A stretch of 64,000 bases of DNA from DASUBN01 sp036500225 (GCA_036500225.1 DASYCJ010000047.1:1-64000); one strand, 5' to 3'. Numbered from the stretch's first letter, positions 16,563 to 25,916 are shown. The notes: a model not told the origin generated them from the sequence alone. Program-made: numbers and translations.

Positions 16563-18137
16563 TTGAGCCAGCCGAACATACACAGCGACCGTATCCTGAT
16601 CCTGGACTTCGGTTCCCAATGGACCCAGCTCATCGCGCGCCGGGTGCGGGAGATCGGCGTGTTCTGCGAAGTGCACCTGCCGGACATGAGCGCCGAGGCG
16701 CTCAAGGCCTTCGCCCCCAAGGGCGTGATCCTCTCGGGTGGTCCGGAGTCAGTGGTGGGTGACGCGGTGCCCAAGACCTCCAAGGCGATCTTCGAGCAAG
16801 GCGTGCCGGTGTTGGGTATCTGCTACGGCATGCAGGACATGGCGGCCCAGTTGGGCGGCAAAGTCCTACCGGGTACCCATCGCGAGTTCGGTATGGAGAA
16901 TATGACCATCACGGCGCCTTCGCGACTTCTGGATGGTATCGATGACGGGCACCGGGATGGCAAGCCGCTACTGCATGTGATGATGAACCATGGCGATTCC
17001 GTGACGGAACTCCCGCCCGGCTTCGTGCGCACCGGTCTCTCCCAGGATGCTTCCTGCGCGGCCATGACCGACGAATCGCGCCGTTTCTACGGCGTGCAGT
17101 TCCACCCGGAAGTAACCCAGACCCTGCAGGGTGGAGCGATCCTCTCGCGCTTCATCCTGGATATCTGCGACTGCAAGGCCCTCTGGAACTCCAGCAGTAT
17201 CATCGAAGACCGTATCGCCGCGGTACGCACCCAGGTGGGCAAGGACCATGTGCTCTTGGGTCTCTCCGGCGGCGTGGATTCTTCAGTAGTGGCCGCGCTG
17301 CTGCACAAGGCCATCGGCAAACAACTCACCTGTGTGTTCGTGGATACGGGTCTCCTGCGCCTGCACGAGGGCGATCAGGTGATGGAGACCTTCGCCCGCC
17401 ACATGGGCGTGAAGGTGATCCGGGTGGATGCAGAAGCCCGTTTCCTGAAGGAGCTGGCGGGGATCGCGGACCCGGAAGCTAAACGCAAGGTCATCGGCCG
17501 GGTGTTCGTGGAGATCTTCGAGGAAGAATCCCACAAGATCAAGGACGCCAAGTGGCTGGCCCAGGGCACCATCTATCCGGACGTGATCGAATCCGCGGCT
17601 GCCAGCGGCAAGGCCCATGTCATCAAGTCCCACCACAACGTGGGCGGCTTGCCAGCACACATGCGCTTGAAGCTGGTCGAGCCCCTGCGGGAACTCTTCA
17701 AGGACGAGGTGCGCAAGATCGGCGTGGAACTGGGCCTGCCCCATGACATGGTGTATCGCCACCCGTTCCCGGGCCCGGGCCTGGGGGTGCGCATCCTGGG
17801 CGAGGTGAAGAAGGAATTCGCCGATCTGCTGCGCAAGGCAGACAACATATATATAGAGGAGTTGCGCAAGGCGGCTCTCTACGACAAGGTGAGCCAGGCT
17901 TTCGCAGTGTTCCTGCCGGTGAAGTCCGTGGGCGTGCAGGGCGACGGGCGCCGCTACGAATACGTGGTGGCTTTGCGGGCCGTGGAGACCGTCGACTTCA
18001 TGTCTGCTCGTTGGGCGCACCTGCCCTATGAGTTCCTGGACCACGTGTCGCGCCGCATCATCAACGAGACCCAGGGCATCTCGCGGGTGGTCTACGATAT
18101 CTCCGGCAAACCGCCGGCGACGATAGAGTGGGAATGA
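16563..18137 (+). CDS. guaA: GMP synthase (glutamine-hydrolysing), TTG start
   Basis: 524 residues. It converts XMP to GMP using glutamine and ATP. Class I amidotransferase domain: nucleophile Cys87 in LGICYGMQD, and the His/Glu pair in FHPEVTQT. ATP-pyrophosphatase domain: PP-loop LGLSGGVDSSVV. The C-terminal dimerisation domain ends DISGKPPATIEWE, as in the family. The start is TTG: there is no upstream in-frame ATG, the amidotransferase fold begins by residue 11, and GGAG sits 9 nt before the TTG. It overlaps tadA by 4 nt. Confidence 0.97.
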   Translation: MSQPNIHSDRILILDFGSQWTQLIARRVREIGVFCEVHLPDMSAEALKAFAPKGVILSGGPESVVGDAVPKTSKAIFEQGVPVLGICYGMQDMAAQLGGKVLPGTHREFGMENMTITAPSRLLDGIDDGHRDGKPLLHVMMNHGDSVTELPPGFVRTGLSQDASCAAMTDESRRFYGVQFHPEVTQTLQGGAILSRFILDICDCKALWNSSSIIEDRIAAVRTQVGKDHVLLGLSGGVDSSVVAALLHKAIGKQLTCVFVDTGLLRLHEGDQVMETFARHMGVKVIRVDAEARFLKELAGIADPEAKRKVIGRVFVEIFEEESHKIKDAKWLAQGTIYPDVIESAAASGKAHVIKSHHNVGGLPAHMRLKLVEPLRELFKDEVRKIGVELGLPHDMVYRHPFPGPGLGVRILGEVKKEFADLLRKADNIYIEELRKAALYDKVSQAFAVFLPVKSVGVQGDGRRYEYVVALRAVETVDFMSARWAHLPYEFLDHVSRRIINETQGISRVVYDISGKPPATIEWE

Positions 18138-18586
18138 GTCCCGCAGACGAACGATGGATGCGCGAGGCACTGCTCCTCGCACGCCAGGCGGAAGCGGCCG
18201 GCGAAGTACCGGTGGGGGCGGTACTGGTCAAGGACGGTGCTTTACTGGGTTCCGGTTGGAACCAACCCATCGGCGCCCACGATCCCACCGCCCATGCGGA
18301 AGTGATGGCACTGCGGGCCGCGGCCAAGACCAGCGGCAACTATCGCCTCACGGGCACTACTCTCTACGTCACCCTTGAACCTTGCGCCATGTGTGCCGGC
18401 GCCATGGTGCATGCCCGGGTGGCACGGCTCGTGTATGGCGCGGCGGATCCCAAGACCGGCGCGGCGGGCTCAGTATTCGATCTCACCCGTACCGACACCC
18501 TCAACCATCGTCTGGAAGTGGAGGGCGGCGTGCTGGCGGAAGAGTGCGGCGGCTTGCTGAAGGATTTCTTCGCCAAGCGACGCTGA
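18134..18586 (+). CDS. tadA: tRNA adenosine-34 deaminase
   Basis: 150 residues. It deaminates A34 to inosine in tRNA-Arg(ACG), needed to read CGN codons. Zinc/catalytic residues are visible: His54 and Glu56 in TAHAEVM, Cys84 and Cys87 in EPCAMCAG. The ATG at 18134 overlaps the guaA stop (ATGA); a GTG six nt earlier is less likely. A terminator follows directly. Confidence 0.95.
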   Translation: MSPADERWMREALLLARQAEAAGEVPVGAVLVKDGALLGSGWNQPIGAHDPTAHAEVMALRAAAKTSGNYRLTGTTLYVTLEPCAMCAGAMVHARVARLVYGAADPKTGAAGSVFDLTRTDTLNHRLEVEGGVLAEECGGLLKDFFAKRR

Positions 18587-18592
18587 AAACAA

Positions 18593-18621
18593 AAAGGCCC
18601 CCTTAGACTAAGGAGGCCTTT
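18593..18621. terminator. Bidirectional terminator between tadA and tRNA-Ser
   Basis: Stem of 13 bp with one mismatch (18593-18605 with 18609-18621), 3-nt loop. On the plus strand it ends in TTTAGTT; on the minus strand, just past the tRNA 3' end, it ends in a strong TTTTTGTTTT run. It probably ends both transcripts. Confidence 0.8.
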
Positions 18622-18631
18622 AGTTCGGATT

Positions 18632-18723
18632 TGGCGGAGAGGGTGGGATTCGAACCCACGTGGGGCGGTTAGCCCCCAACCGATTTCGAGTCGGTGCCGT
18701 TGTGACCGCTTCGGTACCTCTCC
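18632..18723 (-). tRNA. tRNA-Ser(CGA)
   Basis: On the minus strand the acceptor arm GGAGAGG pairs with CCTCTCC, followed by discriminator G and an encoded CCA (18632-18634). The anticodon arm ACCGA-CTCGAAA-TCGGT gives anticodon CGA, reading UCG. A long variable arm (GGGGGCTAACCGCCCC) marks class II serine tRNA, and the T arm GTGGG-TTCGAAT-CCCAC is complete. Confidence 0.97.
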
Positions 18724-18734
18724 GGCGGACGCGT

Positions 18735-18740
18735 ATTTTA
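18735..18740 (-). promoter_or_regulatory. -10 box of the tRNA-Ser promoter
   Basis: TAAAAT on the minus strand, 11 nt upstream of the mature tRNA 5' end; the -35 is not recognisable. Confidence 0.5.
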
Positions 18741-18794
18741 CAGGACTGGCCCGGTTTGGGGAGCCTCCTCATGGCGGCTATCCAGGGTCTTGGG

Positions 18795-18800
18795 TAAAAT
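18795..18800 (+). promoter_or_regulatory. -10 box of the DUF1820/MBL unit
   Basis: GGG-TAAAAT, 26 nt before the ATG of the DUF1820 gene; no clear -35. Confidence 0.45.
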
Positions 18801-18826
18801 CATCATCAGCCTTGCCGGGAACCGCC

Positions 18827-19156
18827 ATGCCCCCACGCCACATCTACAAAGTCATCTTCATGAACCAGGGCAAGCTCTATGAGGTCTATGCCCGTAAGGT
18901 CAGCCAGGACGGCTTCTGGGGGTTCATCGAGATCGAGCAGATGGTGTTCGGTGAGCGGGGCGGGGTGGTAGTAGACCCGGGCGAGGAACGTCTGAAGACT
19001 GAGTTCGAGGGGGTGAAGAAGAGCTTCATCCCCATGCATTCCGTGGTGCGCATCGATGAGGTGGCCCGGGAGGGTACCGCCAAGATCACGGCGGTGGAGG
19101 GCGGTGCCACCGTTACCCCCTTCCCGGTGCCCCTCTACACTCCAGGCAAGAAATAA
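18827..19156 (+). CDS. DUF1820 family protein
   Basis: 109 residues, cytoplasmic, no signal peptide. The family core is clear: IYKVIFMNQGKLYEVYARKV, a GFIEIEQMVFGERG-like block, VDPGEERLKTEF and KKSFIPMHSVVRIDEV, ending in a Pro-rich PFPVPLY tail. DUF1820 proteins are small, strongly conserved gammaproteobacterial proteins of unknown function. ATG 18827 is preferred over TTG 18812 because family members begin just before IYKV. The gene lies 3 nt before an MBL hydrolase gene, likely co-transcribed. Confidence 0.85.
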   Translation: MPPRHIYKVIFMNQGKLYEVYARKVSQDGFWGFIEIEQMVFGERGGVVVDPGEERLKTEFEGVKKSFIPMHSVVRIDEVAREGTAKITAVEGGATVTPFPVPLYTPGKK

Positions 19157-19159
19157 GGC

Positions 19160-19921
19160 GTGCGCTTCGCCTCCCTGGGCAGCGGCAGCCGCGGCAACGC
19201 CACCCTCATCCATTCCGGCGACACACTCATCATGGTGGACTGTGGCTTCTCCGCCGCCGAAGCCGAGTCGCGCCTGGACCGCCTCAATACCGATCCCAAG
19301 TCCATCACATTGCTGCTGGTGACCCACGAACACAGCGATCACGCCTCAGGCGTGATGCGCTTCGCCAGCCGCCACGGCATCCCGGTGCGTTGCACCGCCG
19401 GCACCCGCCAGGCCTGCGCTAAACTCGGGTTCGATCCCGCTGAACCCTTCGATAGCCATGCCAAGTTCACGGTAGGGGACATCGAGGTGACGCCGGTGAC
19501 CGTGCCGCATGACGCGAAGGAGCCGGTGCAGTTCCTGTTCGATGGTGGCGCACACCGCTTCGGTCTGGTCACGGACGTGGGCAGCGTCACGCCTCACATG
19601 CGTCGCATGTTTAGCGGTTGCGCGGCGCTGCTCCTGGAGTGCAACCACGACCGGGACATGCTGGAAGACGGACCCTATCCGCCATCCCTGAAGCATCGTG
19701 TGGGTGGCCCCCTCGGCCATCTGAGCAACGCACAGGCGGCGGATCTCTTACGCAGCTTGGATAAGCAATGGCTGCAGCATCTGGTGGCGGCGCACCTCTC
19801 GGACAAGAACAACACCCCGGCCCTGGCCCGGGCGGCCCTGGCCGAAGCCATGGACTGCGATGAGGATTGGGTGCGTGTGGCGGACCAGGAACTGGGCTTC
19901 GATTGGCTGGAATTGAGCTGA
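19160..19921 (+). CDS. Metallo-beta-lactamase-fold hydrolase (YycJ/PhnP-like)
   Basis: 253 residues, GTG start 3 nt after the preceding stop. The metal site HEHSDH is at 56-61, then a His in VPHDAKEP, an Asp in GLVTDVGS and a His in AAHLSDKNN. N-terminal MRFASLGSGSRGNATLI is the signature of the YycJ/WalJ group, linked in Firmicutes to DNA or cell-wall metabolism, and also close to PhnP phosphodiesterases. The substrate is unknown. It ends 25 nt before the purL -10 box. Confidence 0.85.
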   Translation: MRFASLGSGSRGNATLIHSGDTLIMVDCGFSAAEAESRLDRLNTDPKSITLLLVTHEHSDHASGVMRFASRHGIPVRCTAGTRQACAKLGFDPAEPFDSHAKFTVGDIEVTPVTVPHDAKEPVQFLFDGGAHRFGLVTDVGSVTPHMRRMFSGCAALLLECNHDRDMLEDGPYPPSLKHRVGGPLGHLSNAQAADLLRSLDKQWLQHLVAAHLSDKNNTPALARAALAEAMDCDEDWVRVADQELGFDWLELS

Positions 19922-19922
19922 A

Positions 19923-19952
19923 TTGGTGCCGAGCCGGCCCTTACTGTAAAAT
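19923..19952 (+). promoter_or_regulatory. purL promoter
   Basis: -10 TAAAAT (19947-19952), weak -35 TTGGTG (19923-19928), spacing 18; ATG 30 nt further. No PurR-type palindrome is evident. Confidence 0.5.
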
Positions 19953-19982
19953 ACCGCTCCGCACCCGCCCCCAGGATTGAAG

Positions 19983-22900
19983 ATGCTCCAGTTCCGCGGT
20001 GGACCGGCACTCTCCGCTTTCCGAGTCCGGATCCTGCTTGAGAAACTGCAGAAACGCGTCCCTGGCCTAGAGCGTCTCGATACCCAAATCCTGTATTTCG
20101 TCGACGCCGAGGGTTCCGCCGGTGCGCCTGAGCGTGCCCTGCTGGAACGCTTGCTAGATGATGGCGTGGCCCACGCGCCGCCGCAGGACGGTGCGCTGGT
20201 GTTGGTGGTGCCACGTCTCGGCACACTCTCTCCCTGGGCCAGCAAGGCCACCGATATCGCCCACAGCTGCGGCCTGAAGAAGATCCGCCGCATCGAGCGC
20301 GGCTTCGCCTATTACCTGCATGGCCGGACAGGCGCCCTCAGCCGTGAAGACCTAGCCGCGGCTGCGGCGTTGCTGTATGACCGCATGACTCAATCGGTGC
20401 TGTTCGATGCCACCGATGCGACGAATCTCTTCAAACAGACTCAGCCAGCGTCCCTCAATAACGTAGATGTGCTGAAGGGCGGCCGTCAGGCCCTGGCACA
20501 GGCGGATAAGGACTACGGGTTCGCCCTCTCGGACGATGAGATCGACTACTTGGTGGAGAACTTCCAGCGTCTGGGCCGCAACCCCAGCGATGCGGAATTG
20601 ATGATGTTCGCTCAGGCCAACTCCGAGCATTGCCGCCACAAGATCTTCCGCGGCGATTGGGTCATCGACGGTAAGAAGCAACAGAGCTCCCTCTTCGACA
20701 TGATCCGTGCCACTCATGCCCACAACCCGAAGGGTGTGTTGTCCGCTTATAAAGACAACGCGTCGGTGATCGAGGGCAGCCGCGGCGCGCGTTTCTTCCC
20801 GCGCCCCGCAGACGGGGAGTATGCCTACCACCAGGAGGACATCCACATCCTCATGAAGGTGGAGACCCACAACCACCCCACCGCCATCGCGCCCTTCGCT
20901 GGCGCCGCCACCGGTGCCGGCGGCGAGATCCGCGACGAAGGTGCCACAGGCATCGGTGCCAAGCCCAAGGCGGGCGTCACCGGGTTCTCCGTCTCCAACC
21001 TGCGCATCCCGGGTTTCACCCAGCCCTGGGAACAGGACTTCGGCAAGCCGAACCGCATCGTCTCGGCCCTAGACATCATGCTCGAAGGCCCAATCGGCGC
21101 TGCCGCCTTCAACAACGAATTCGGCCGCCCCGCCCTGGGCGGATATTTCCGCAGCTATGAACAAGAGGTGGGCGGCACCCTGCGTGGCTATCACAAGCCC
21201 ATCATGATCGCTGGTGGCCTCGGCAACATCCGCGCCAACCACGTGGAGAAGCGCGACATCCCGGTGGGTGCCAAGATCATCGTGCTGGGCGGCCCGGCCA
21301 TGCTCATCGGTCTGGGGGGCGGTGCAGCCTCCAGCGTCGCGAGCGGCGCCAGCGCCGAAGACCTCGACTTCGCTTCGGTGCAGCGTGACAACGCCGAGAT
21401 GCAGCGCCGTGCCCAGGAGGTCATCGACCGTTGCTGGGCACAAGGTGCGCAGAACCCGATCCTCTCTATCCATGACGTGGGTGCCGGCGGCCTCTCCAAT
21501 GCGGTACCGGAGATCATCGATGCCAGCCATCGTGGCGGGCACTTCGACCTGCGCCGCATCCCCAACGATGAGCCCGGGATGTCGCCCATGGCGGTGTGGT
21601 GCAACGAAGCCCAGGAACGTTACGTGCTGGCTGTCGCATCCGATCGGCTGAAAGATTTTGAAAAGCTCTGCCGGCGTGAGCGTTGCCCCTTCGCCGTAAT
21701 CGGTGAAGCCAGCGGCGACGGGCAGCTGGTGGTGGCAGACCCCTTGTTGGGCAAGCCGCCGGTGGATATGCCCATGGAAGTGCTATTAGGCAAACCGCCG
21801 AAGATGCTCCGGGACGTGCAGCGCGTGAAGATCGCGCCGAGCGCTTTCGACACCTCCGGCATCGAATTGCGCGAAGCGGTGTTCCGTCTGCTGCGCCTGC
21901 CGGCTATCGCCGACAAGGGTTTCCTCATCACCATCGGCGACCGCACTGTGGGTGGACAAGTTCACCGTGATCCCCTGGTGGGTCCGTGGCAGGTGCCGGT
22001 GAGCGACCTCGCGGTCACGGCTGCGAGCTACGAAGGTTATTGCGGCGAAGCCATGGCCATGGGCGAGCGCAGCCCCGTGGCAAGTATCGACGCGCCGGCC
22101 TCAGGGCGTCTGGCGGTGGCGGAAGCCATTACCAACGTCGCGGCCGCAGACATCGGCGAACTAGCCAAAGTCAGGCTCTCCGCCAACTGGATGGCCGCTT
22201 GCGGCAGTTCGGGCGAGGATGCAGCTCTCTATGACACCGTCAAGGCTGTGAGCGAAGTCTGCGTGGCGCTGGATATCGCCATCCCGGTGGGCAAGGACTC
22301 CCTGTCCATGAAGACCACTTGGCAGAAGGACGGCAGCGCGCGCACCATGCTGGCGCCCCTGTCCTTGGTGGTCACGGCTTTCGCGCCGGTACGGGATATC
22401 CGCCGTACCCTGACCCCGGAGCTGCGCTGCGAATACGCTGATACTCAATTGCTGTTGGTGGACCTCGGCGCAGGCAAGCATCGCCTGGGCGGCTCTTGCC
22501 TCGCGCAGGTCTTCGGTCAGAGTGGTGTCGTCGCGCCGGACCTGGATGATCCTAAGGCGCTGGCCGGTTTCTTCGCCGCGGTGCAGGAAGCGGTGACCGC
22601 CGGCCTGCTGCTCGCCTACCATGACCGTTCCGACGGTGGTCTGTTCGTGACTCTGGCGGAGATGGCTTTCGCCGGTCATTGCGGCTTGGATGTACACCTG
22701 GATGCCCTGAGTGGCGACCCCCTGGCGGCGCTATTCGCCGAAGAGTTGGGTGCCGTGCTGCAAGTGCATGGCCGCGATGCACAGCGGGTGCATGGCCTGT
22801 TCGAGCGCCACGGACTCGGTGGTCAGGTGCACTCCCTGGGCGCTCCGCGCAAGGACGGCCGCATCGTCATCAGCCGCAACCACAAGGTCCTGTTGGATGA

Positions 22901-23861
22901 GAAGTGCACGGAGTTGCACGGCGCCTGGAGCGAACTCTCCTTCCATATGCAGCGGCTGCGGGATAACCCGGCTGGCGCGCAACAGGAGTGGGAGGCGAAG
23001 CAGGATGCGGGCGACCCCGGCCTGCACGCCAAGCTCAGTTTCGATCTCGCCGAGAACCCGGCAGCCCCCTACATCGGCAAGGGCGCCCGCCCGCGGGTGG
23101 CGGTGCTGCGCGAGCAGGGCGTGAACGGCCAGGTGGAGATGGCAGCGGTGCTGGATCGCGCCGGCTTCGCCGCTCAGGACGTGCACATGACCGATGTGCT
23201 GGAAGGCCGCGTAGAACTCGCCGACTTCAAGGGTCTGGTGGCCTGCGGCGGTTTCTCCTACGGTGACGTCTTGGGTGCGGGGCAGGGTTGGGCGAAGTCC
23301 ATCCTGTTCAACCCACGCGCCCGTGAGGAGTTCAGCCAGTTCTTCAACCGCGCCGACAGCTTCTCGCTGGGTGTATGCAATGGCTGCCAGGCGCTGGCGG
23401 CCATGGCGGACCTGATCCCCGGCACTGCCGGCTGGCCCACCTTCGTGCGCAATGCCTCCGAACAATACGAGGGCCGCCTGACCCTGGTAGAAGTGCTGCC
23501 TTCACCGTCCCTGTTCTTCACCGGCATGGAAGGGTCGATGATCCCCATCGTCACCGCCCATGGCGAGGGGCGCGCGCGTTTCGAACGCCATGATGCAGCG
23601 CAACAGCTCTTGGCCGGCGGCCGGGTGGCGCTGCGCTTCGTGGATAACCATGAGCGCATGACCGAAGCCTATCCCGCCAACCCAAACGGTTCGCCGCTGG
23701 GTATCACCGGCATCACCAATACCGACGGCCGGGTCACCCTGTTGATGCCGCATCCTGAGCGGGTGTTCCGCAGCGTGCAGATGTCCTGGCATCCGACGGA
23801 GTGGGGCGAAGATTCCCCCTGGATGCGGATGTTCCGTAACGCCCGAGCCTGGGTGGCCTAA
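19983..23861 (+). CDS. purL: Phosphoribosylformylglycinamidine synthase (large single-chain form)
   Basis: 1292 residues, the full-length gammaproteobacterial form. It converts FGAR to FGAM with ATP and glutamine in purine synthesis. The N-terminal linker includes FAQANSEHCRHKIF. The synthase domains contain KVETHNHPTAIAPF and GAATGAGGEIRDEG. The C-terminal glutaminase has nucleophile Cys in GVCNGCQAL and His/Glu in MPHPERVFRS. ATG 19983 is chosen because AGGA lies 6 nt upstream; the open frame extends two codons to a TTG. Confidence 0.97.
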   Translation: MLQFRGGPALSAFRVRILLEKLQKRVPGLERLDTQILYFVDAEGSAGAPERALLERLLDDGVAHAPPQDGALVLVVPRLGTLSPWASKATDIAHSCGLKKIRRIERGFAYYLHGRTGALSREDLAAAAALLYDRMTQSVLFDATDATNLFKQTQPASLNNVDVLKGGRQALAQADKDYGFALSDDEIDYLVENFQRLGRNPSDAELMMFAQANSEHCRHKIFRGDWVIDGKKQQSSLFDMIRATHAHNPKGVLSAYKDNASVIEGSRGARFFPRPADGEYAYHQEDIHILMKVETHNHPTAIAPFAGAATGAGGEIRDEGATGIGAKPKAGVTGFSVSNLRIPGFTQPWEQDFGKPNRIVSALDIMLEGPIGAAAFNNEFGRPALGGYFRSYEQEVGGTLRGYHKPIMIAGGLGNIRANHVEKRDIPVGAKIIVLGGPAMLIGLGGGAASSVASGASAEDLDFASVQRDNAEMQRRAQEVIDRCWAQGAQNPILSIHDVGAGGLSNAVPEIIDASHRGGHFDLRRIPNDEPGMSPMAVWCNEAQERYVLAVASDRLKDFEKLCRRERCPFAVIGEASGDGQLVVADPLLGKPPVDMPMEVLLGKPPKMLRDVQRVKIAPSAFDTSGIELREAVFRLLRLPAIADKGFLITIGDRTVGGQVHRDPLVGPWQVPVSDLAVTAASYEGYCGEAMAMGERSPVASIDAPASGRLAVAEAITNVAAADIGELAKVRLSANWMAACGSSGEDAALYDTVKAVSEVCVALDIAIPVGKDSLSMKTTWQKDGSARTMLAPLSLVVTAFAPVRDIRRTLTPELRCEYADTQLLLVDLGAGKHRLGGSCLAQVFGQSGVVAPDLDDPKALAGFFAAVQEAVTAGLLLAYHDRSDGGLFVTLAEMAFAGHCGLDVHLDALSGDPLAALFAEELGAVLQVHGRDAQRVHGLFERHGLGGQVHSLGAPRKDGRIVISRNHKVLLDEKCTELHGAWSELSFHMQRLRDNPAGAQQEWEAKQDAGDPGLHAKLSFDLAENPAAPYIGKGARPRVAVLREQGVNGQVEMAAVLDRAGFAAQDVHMTDVLEGRVELADFKGLVACGGFSYGDVLGAGQGWAKSILFNPRAREEFSQFFNRADSFSLGVCNGCQALAAMADLIPGTAGWPTFVRNASEQYEGRLTLVEVLPSPSLFFTGMEGSMIPIVTAHGEGRARFERHDAAQQLLAGGRVALRFVDNHERMTEAYPANPNGSPLGITGITNTDGRVTLLMPHPERVFRSVQMSWHPTEWGEDSPWMRMFRNARAWVA

Positions 23862-23980
23862 AAGCTGCCGCGCTCGTCAGGGCATCGGTACGCATCGGTC
23901 TCGCAGTCGGTCATGCACATGAGAGTGCGCTCCCTTCTGCTCGCCTCGCGAGCCTATCCCCGCCTTCGCTCGCGACGTTT
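23862..23980. repeat. Interspersed intergenic repeat, copy A
   Basis: Begins directly after the purL stop with AAGCTGC-C-GCGCTC and ends near CCTTCGCTCGCGACG (23963-23977). The same two blocks flank a differently filled interior at 41354-41431 (copy B), there right at the end of fpr. The interior holds a GCTCGC-CTC-GCGAGC hairpin. The function is unknown. Confidence 0.5.
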
Positions 23981-24019
23981 GTAGAGTGGTGCTGCATGGA
24001 TGTCAGTCGTTCAAAAAGA

Positions 24020-24039
24020 AGCGGCCCCGAAGGGCCGCT
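24020..24039 (-). terminator. Intrinsic terminator of the blaI-M56 operon
   Basis: 8-bp GC stem (24020-24027 with 24032-24039) that on the minus strand closes a UUCG tetraloop and runs into TCTTTTTGA. It is 34 nt past the M56 stop and also faces the end of purL. Confidence 0.85.
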
Positions 24040-24072
24040 CAATCGTCTCGGGGATGAATTCCTAAATCAGTT

Positions 24073-25512
24073 TCAGTTGCAGACTCGCGAACCGGTGATG
24101 GGCTCGCAGTATTCGTGCGAACCCTTGTTGGATACCACTGCGTCGCTGCTGGCATTCATGCTGATGAACTTGATCTGGGCGGTGGCACGCTTGTTGGTGG
24201 CCAGCGCGGAGTTACCATCTGGCGCTGACAACAGTGAGCTTAAGGGCTGGCCGCCGATATGCACCGGTGCCGGAGCCGCGGAGGTCGCTTCCCTCACCGC
24301 AGGCATCGGGGCCGACGGCGCGGAGACCATATCTGTGCTGGCCTGAGCTTGTACGGAAGGTGCTTGCGCCAGCCGGACCATCCGGTGCGATTCGGGCGCG
24401 CCCACGTTCATGACGGTGGGAAGCACATGGTCTTGATCGAAGATGTCCATGGAGGCGATGCCCGATGGCTGTGCCAGACCAGAAGCCTGTAACACCGACA
24501 TAGGCATGTGCCGGGCCGAGGCCATGGCTAGGAACCCGCCGAAGCACAGGGCCGTTGCTAGCATCACGCTGGTGATGCGCGGTGCGCCGGGAGCGTGGTG
24601 CGGGGTGATGAGCCGCTCGACGCGCATGGCGAGGTCGCCGCCGGTGACGCCCATGGCGGGACTCACGTCCCCGCTGCGCATCGCGGCCAGGTCAGTCAGG
24701 GCATGGGCGTAATGCAGTGCGTCGCCGCAAGCGTGCACCGCGGAATCATCGCAGCACAGTTCGCGCTCGCGACGCGCATCGCGGGATATCCAGCGCACCA
24801 CCGGGTGATAGAACAGCAGGGTCTCGACGGCGACCTGCAGCAGGTTCACGAGGTAGTCGTAACGACGGATGTGAGAGAGTTCGTGAGCCAGCACCATCTC
24901 GAGCTGCAGCGCCGTGAGACCGGTCAGGGCCGCCGGCGGCAACAGGATCACCGGTTTCAACCAGCCGATGACGCAGGGCACCGCCACGCGGGCCGTGACC
25001 AGGAGCCGTACCCGTACCCGCACGCCGACCTGCAATGCGAGACGGCTCACGGTCTCCTGCCAGGCAGCGGGCGCAGCGTGTGAAGTCTGACGCGTGAGTA
25101 AGCGGGCGCGGCGCAGGCCGGCCAGCGACTTGAAACCGAGCAGCGCGACTCCGACGCTCCAGGCCGGCACGGTCCAGGGCACCAAGGGATGCAGCAAGGT
25201 ACGCAGGGCCTCGAGCAGCGTCGGCTGCGGCGGCGGGGTGAATACGTGGACACCGGCAGCCAAGCCGGTGATCGCTGGCACCACTTGCGGTGTGCCCATG
25301 AGATAGATGAGCGTCGCCACCGGCAGGAGCGCCAGCAGCGCGAGGGTGCCGAGGCTCAGGAGGTAACGCGCCTGGGGCGCGGCATCGGTCATGTAGTTGC
25401 GCAGACAGGCATACACCGCGCCGACCAGCAACCCTTGCCACAGGAACTGCAGCAGGGTCCACCCTAAGTGATAGGCGAAGGAACTGTCGCGGAGCGCGTC
25501 GAGGGCGTTCAT
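24073..25512 (-). CDS. BlaR1/MecR1-type M56 membrane metallopeptidase
   Basis: 479 residues. N-terminal transmembrane helices (about 15-37, 48-72, 115-130) precede the M56 zinc protease domain with HELSH (210-214) in AHELSHIRRYD and downstream ERELCCDDSAV. A further membrane segment (about 312-330) leads to a 145-residue periplasmic tail. There is no penicillin-binding sensor domain, so it is not a true BlaR1. The tail ends in CEPITGSRVC (469-478), a motif echoed in the divergent lipoprotein gene. It is expected to cleave the BlaI-type repressor on sensing an envelope signal. ATG overlaps the repressor stop by 4 nt. Confidence 0.85.
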   Translation of the reverse strand: MNALDALRDSSFAYHLGWTLLQFLWQGLLVGAVYACLRNYMTDAAPQARYLLSLGTLALLALLPVATLIYLMGTPQVVPAITGLAAGVHVFTPPPQPTLLEALRTLLHPLVPWTVPAWSVGVALLGFKSLAGLRRARLLTRQTSHAAPAAWQETVSRLALQVGVRVRVRLLVTARVAVPCVIGWLKPVILLPPAALTGLTALQLEMVLAHELSHIRRYDYLVNLLQVAVETLLFYHPVVRWISRDARRERELCCDDSAVHACGDALHYAHALTDLAAMRSGDVSPAMGVTGGDLAMRVERLITPHHAPGAPRITSVMLATALCFGGFLAMASARHMPMSVLQASGLAQPSGIASMDIFDQDHVLPTVMNVGAPESHRMVRLAQAPSVQAQASTDMVSAPSAPMPAVREATSAAPAPVHIGGQPLSSLLSAPDGNSALATNKRATAQIKFISMNASSDAVVSNKGSHEYCEPITGSRVCN

Positions 25513-25916
25513 TTGTGCTGTTCCTCAAGCTCGTTGAGGCGGGCGCGGATCATGGCCAGTTCTTCGGCGCTCGCGGGCTTGCCCGACCCTAAGGCCTGCA
25601 TCACCAGTTCGGCGGCGGAGTCCTCGAACACCCGGTGCAATAGTTTGCCCAAGAAACGTTTCTGGGCGCGACGCTGGGTTAGCGCGGCGGCATAGACATG
25701 GGCACGCTCGGAGGCGTCGCGTTTCACCAGGCCCTTCTGATGCATGATCTGTAGGGTGGTGAGCACGGTGGTGTAGGCCACAGGATTGGCCTGGCCGAGT
25801 ACCTCATGCACCTGCCGGACCGTGCTGTCACCCAACTGCCACAGTACACGCAGCACTTCCAGTTCGGCTTCCGTTGGCTCGGGCTGTTGGGTCTGAGCGG
25901 GGCGGCGGGGCGACAT
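25509..25916 (-). CDS. BlaI/MecI/CopY-family transcriptional repressor
   Basis: 135 residues. It has a winged helix: TEAELEVLRVLWQLGDSTVRQ-type start, VAYTTVLTTLQIMHQKGLV as the recognition region, then KRDASERAHVYAA, and a C-terminal dimerisation helix set with EELAMIRARLNELE. Family members bind as dimers to TACTA/TAGTA-type palindromes and are inactivated when their M56 partner triggers proteolysis. Two matching 16-bp palindromes lie upstream (25980-25995 and 26029-26044). It forms a two-gene operon with the M56 gene. Confidence 0.9.
   Translation of the reverse strand: MSPRRPAQTQQPEPTEAELEVLRVLWQLGDSTVRQVHEVLGQANPVAYTTVLTTLQIMHQKGLVKRDASERAHVYAAALTQRRAQKRFLGKLLHRVFEDSAAELVMQALGSGKPASAEELAMIRARLNELEEQHK

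Noticed and set aside
24073..25916. Beta-lactam resistance locus
   Set aside because: Although BlaI and M56 proteins are present, there is no beta-lactamase, no PBP and no penicillin-sensor domain.
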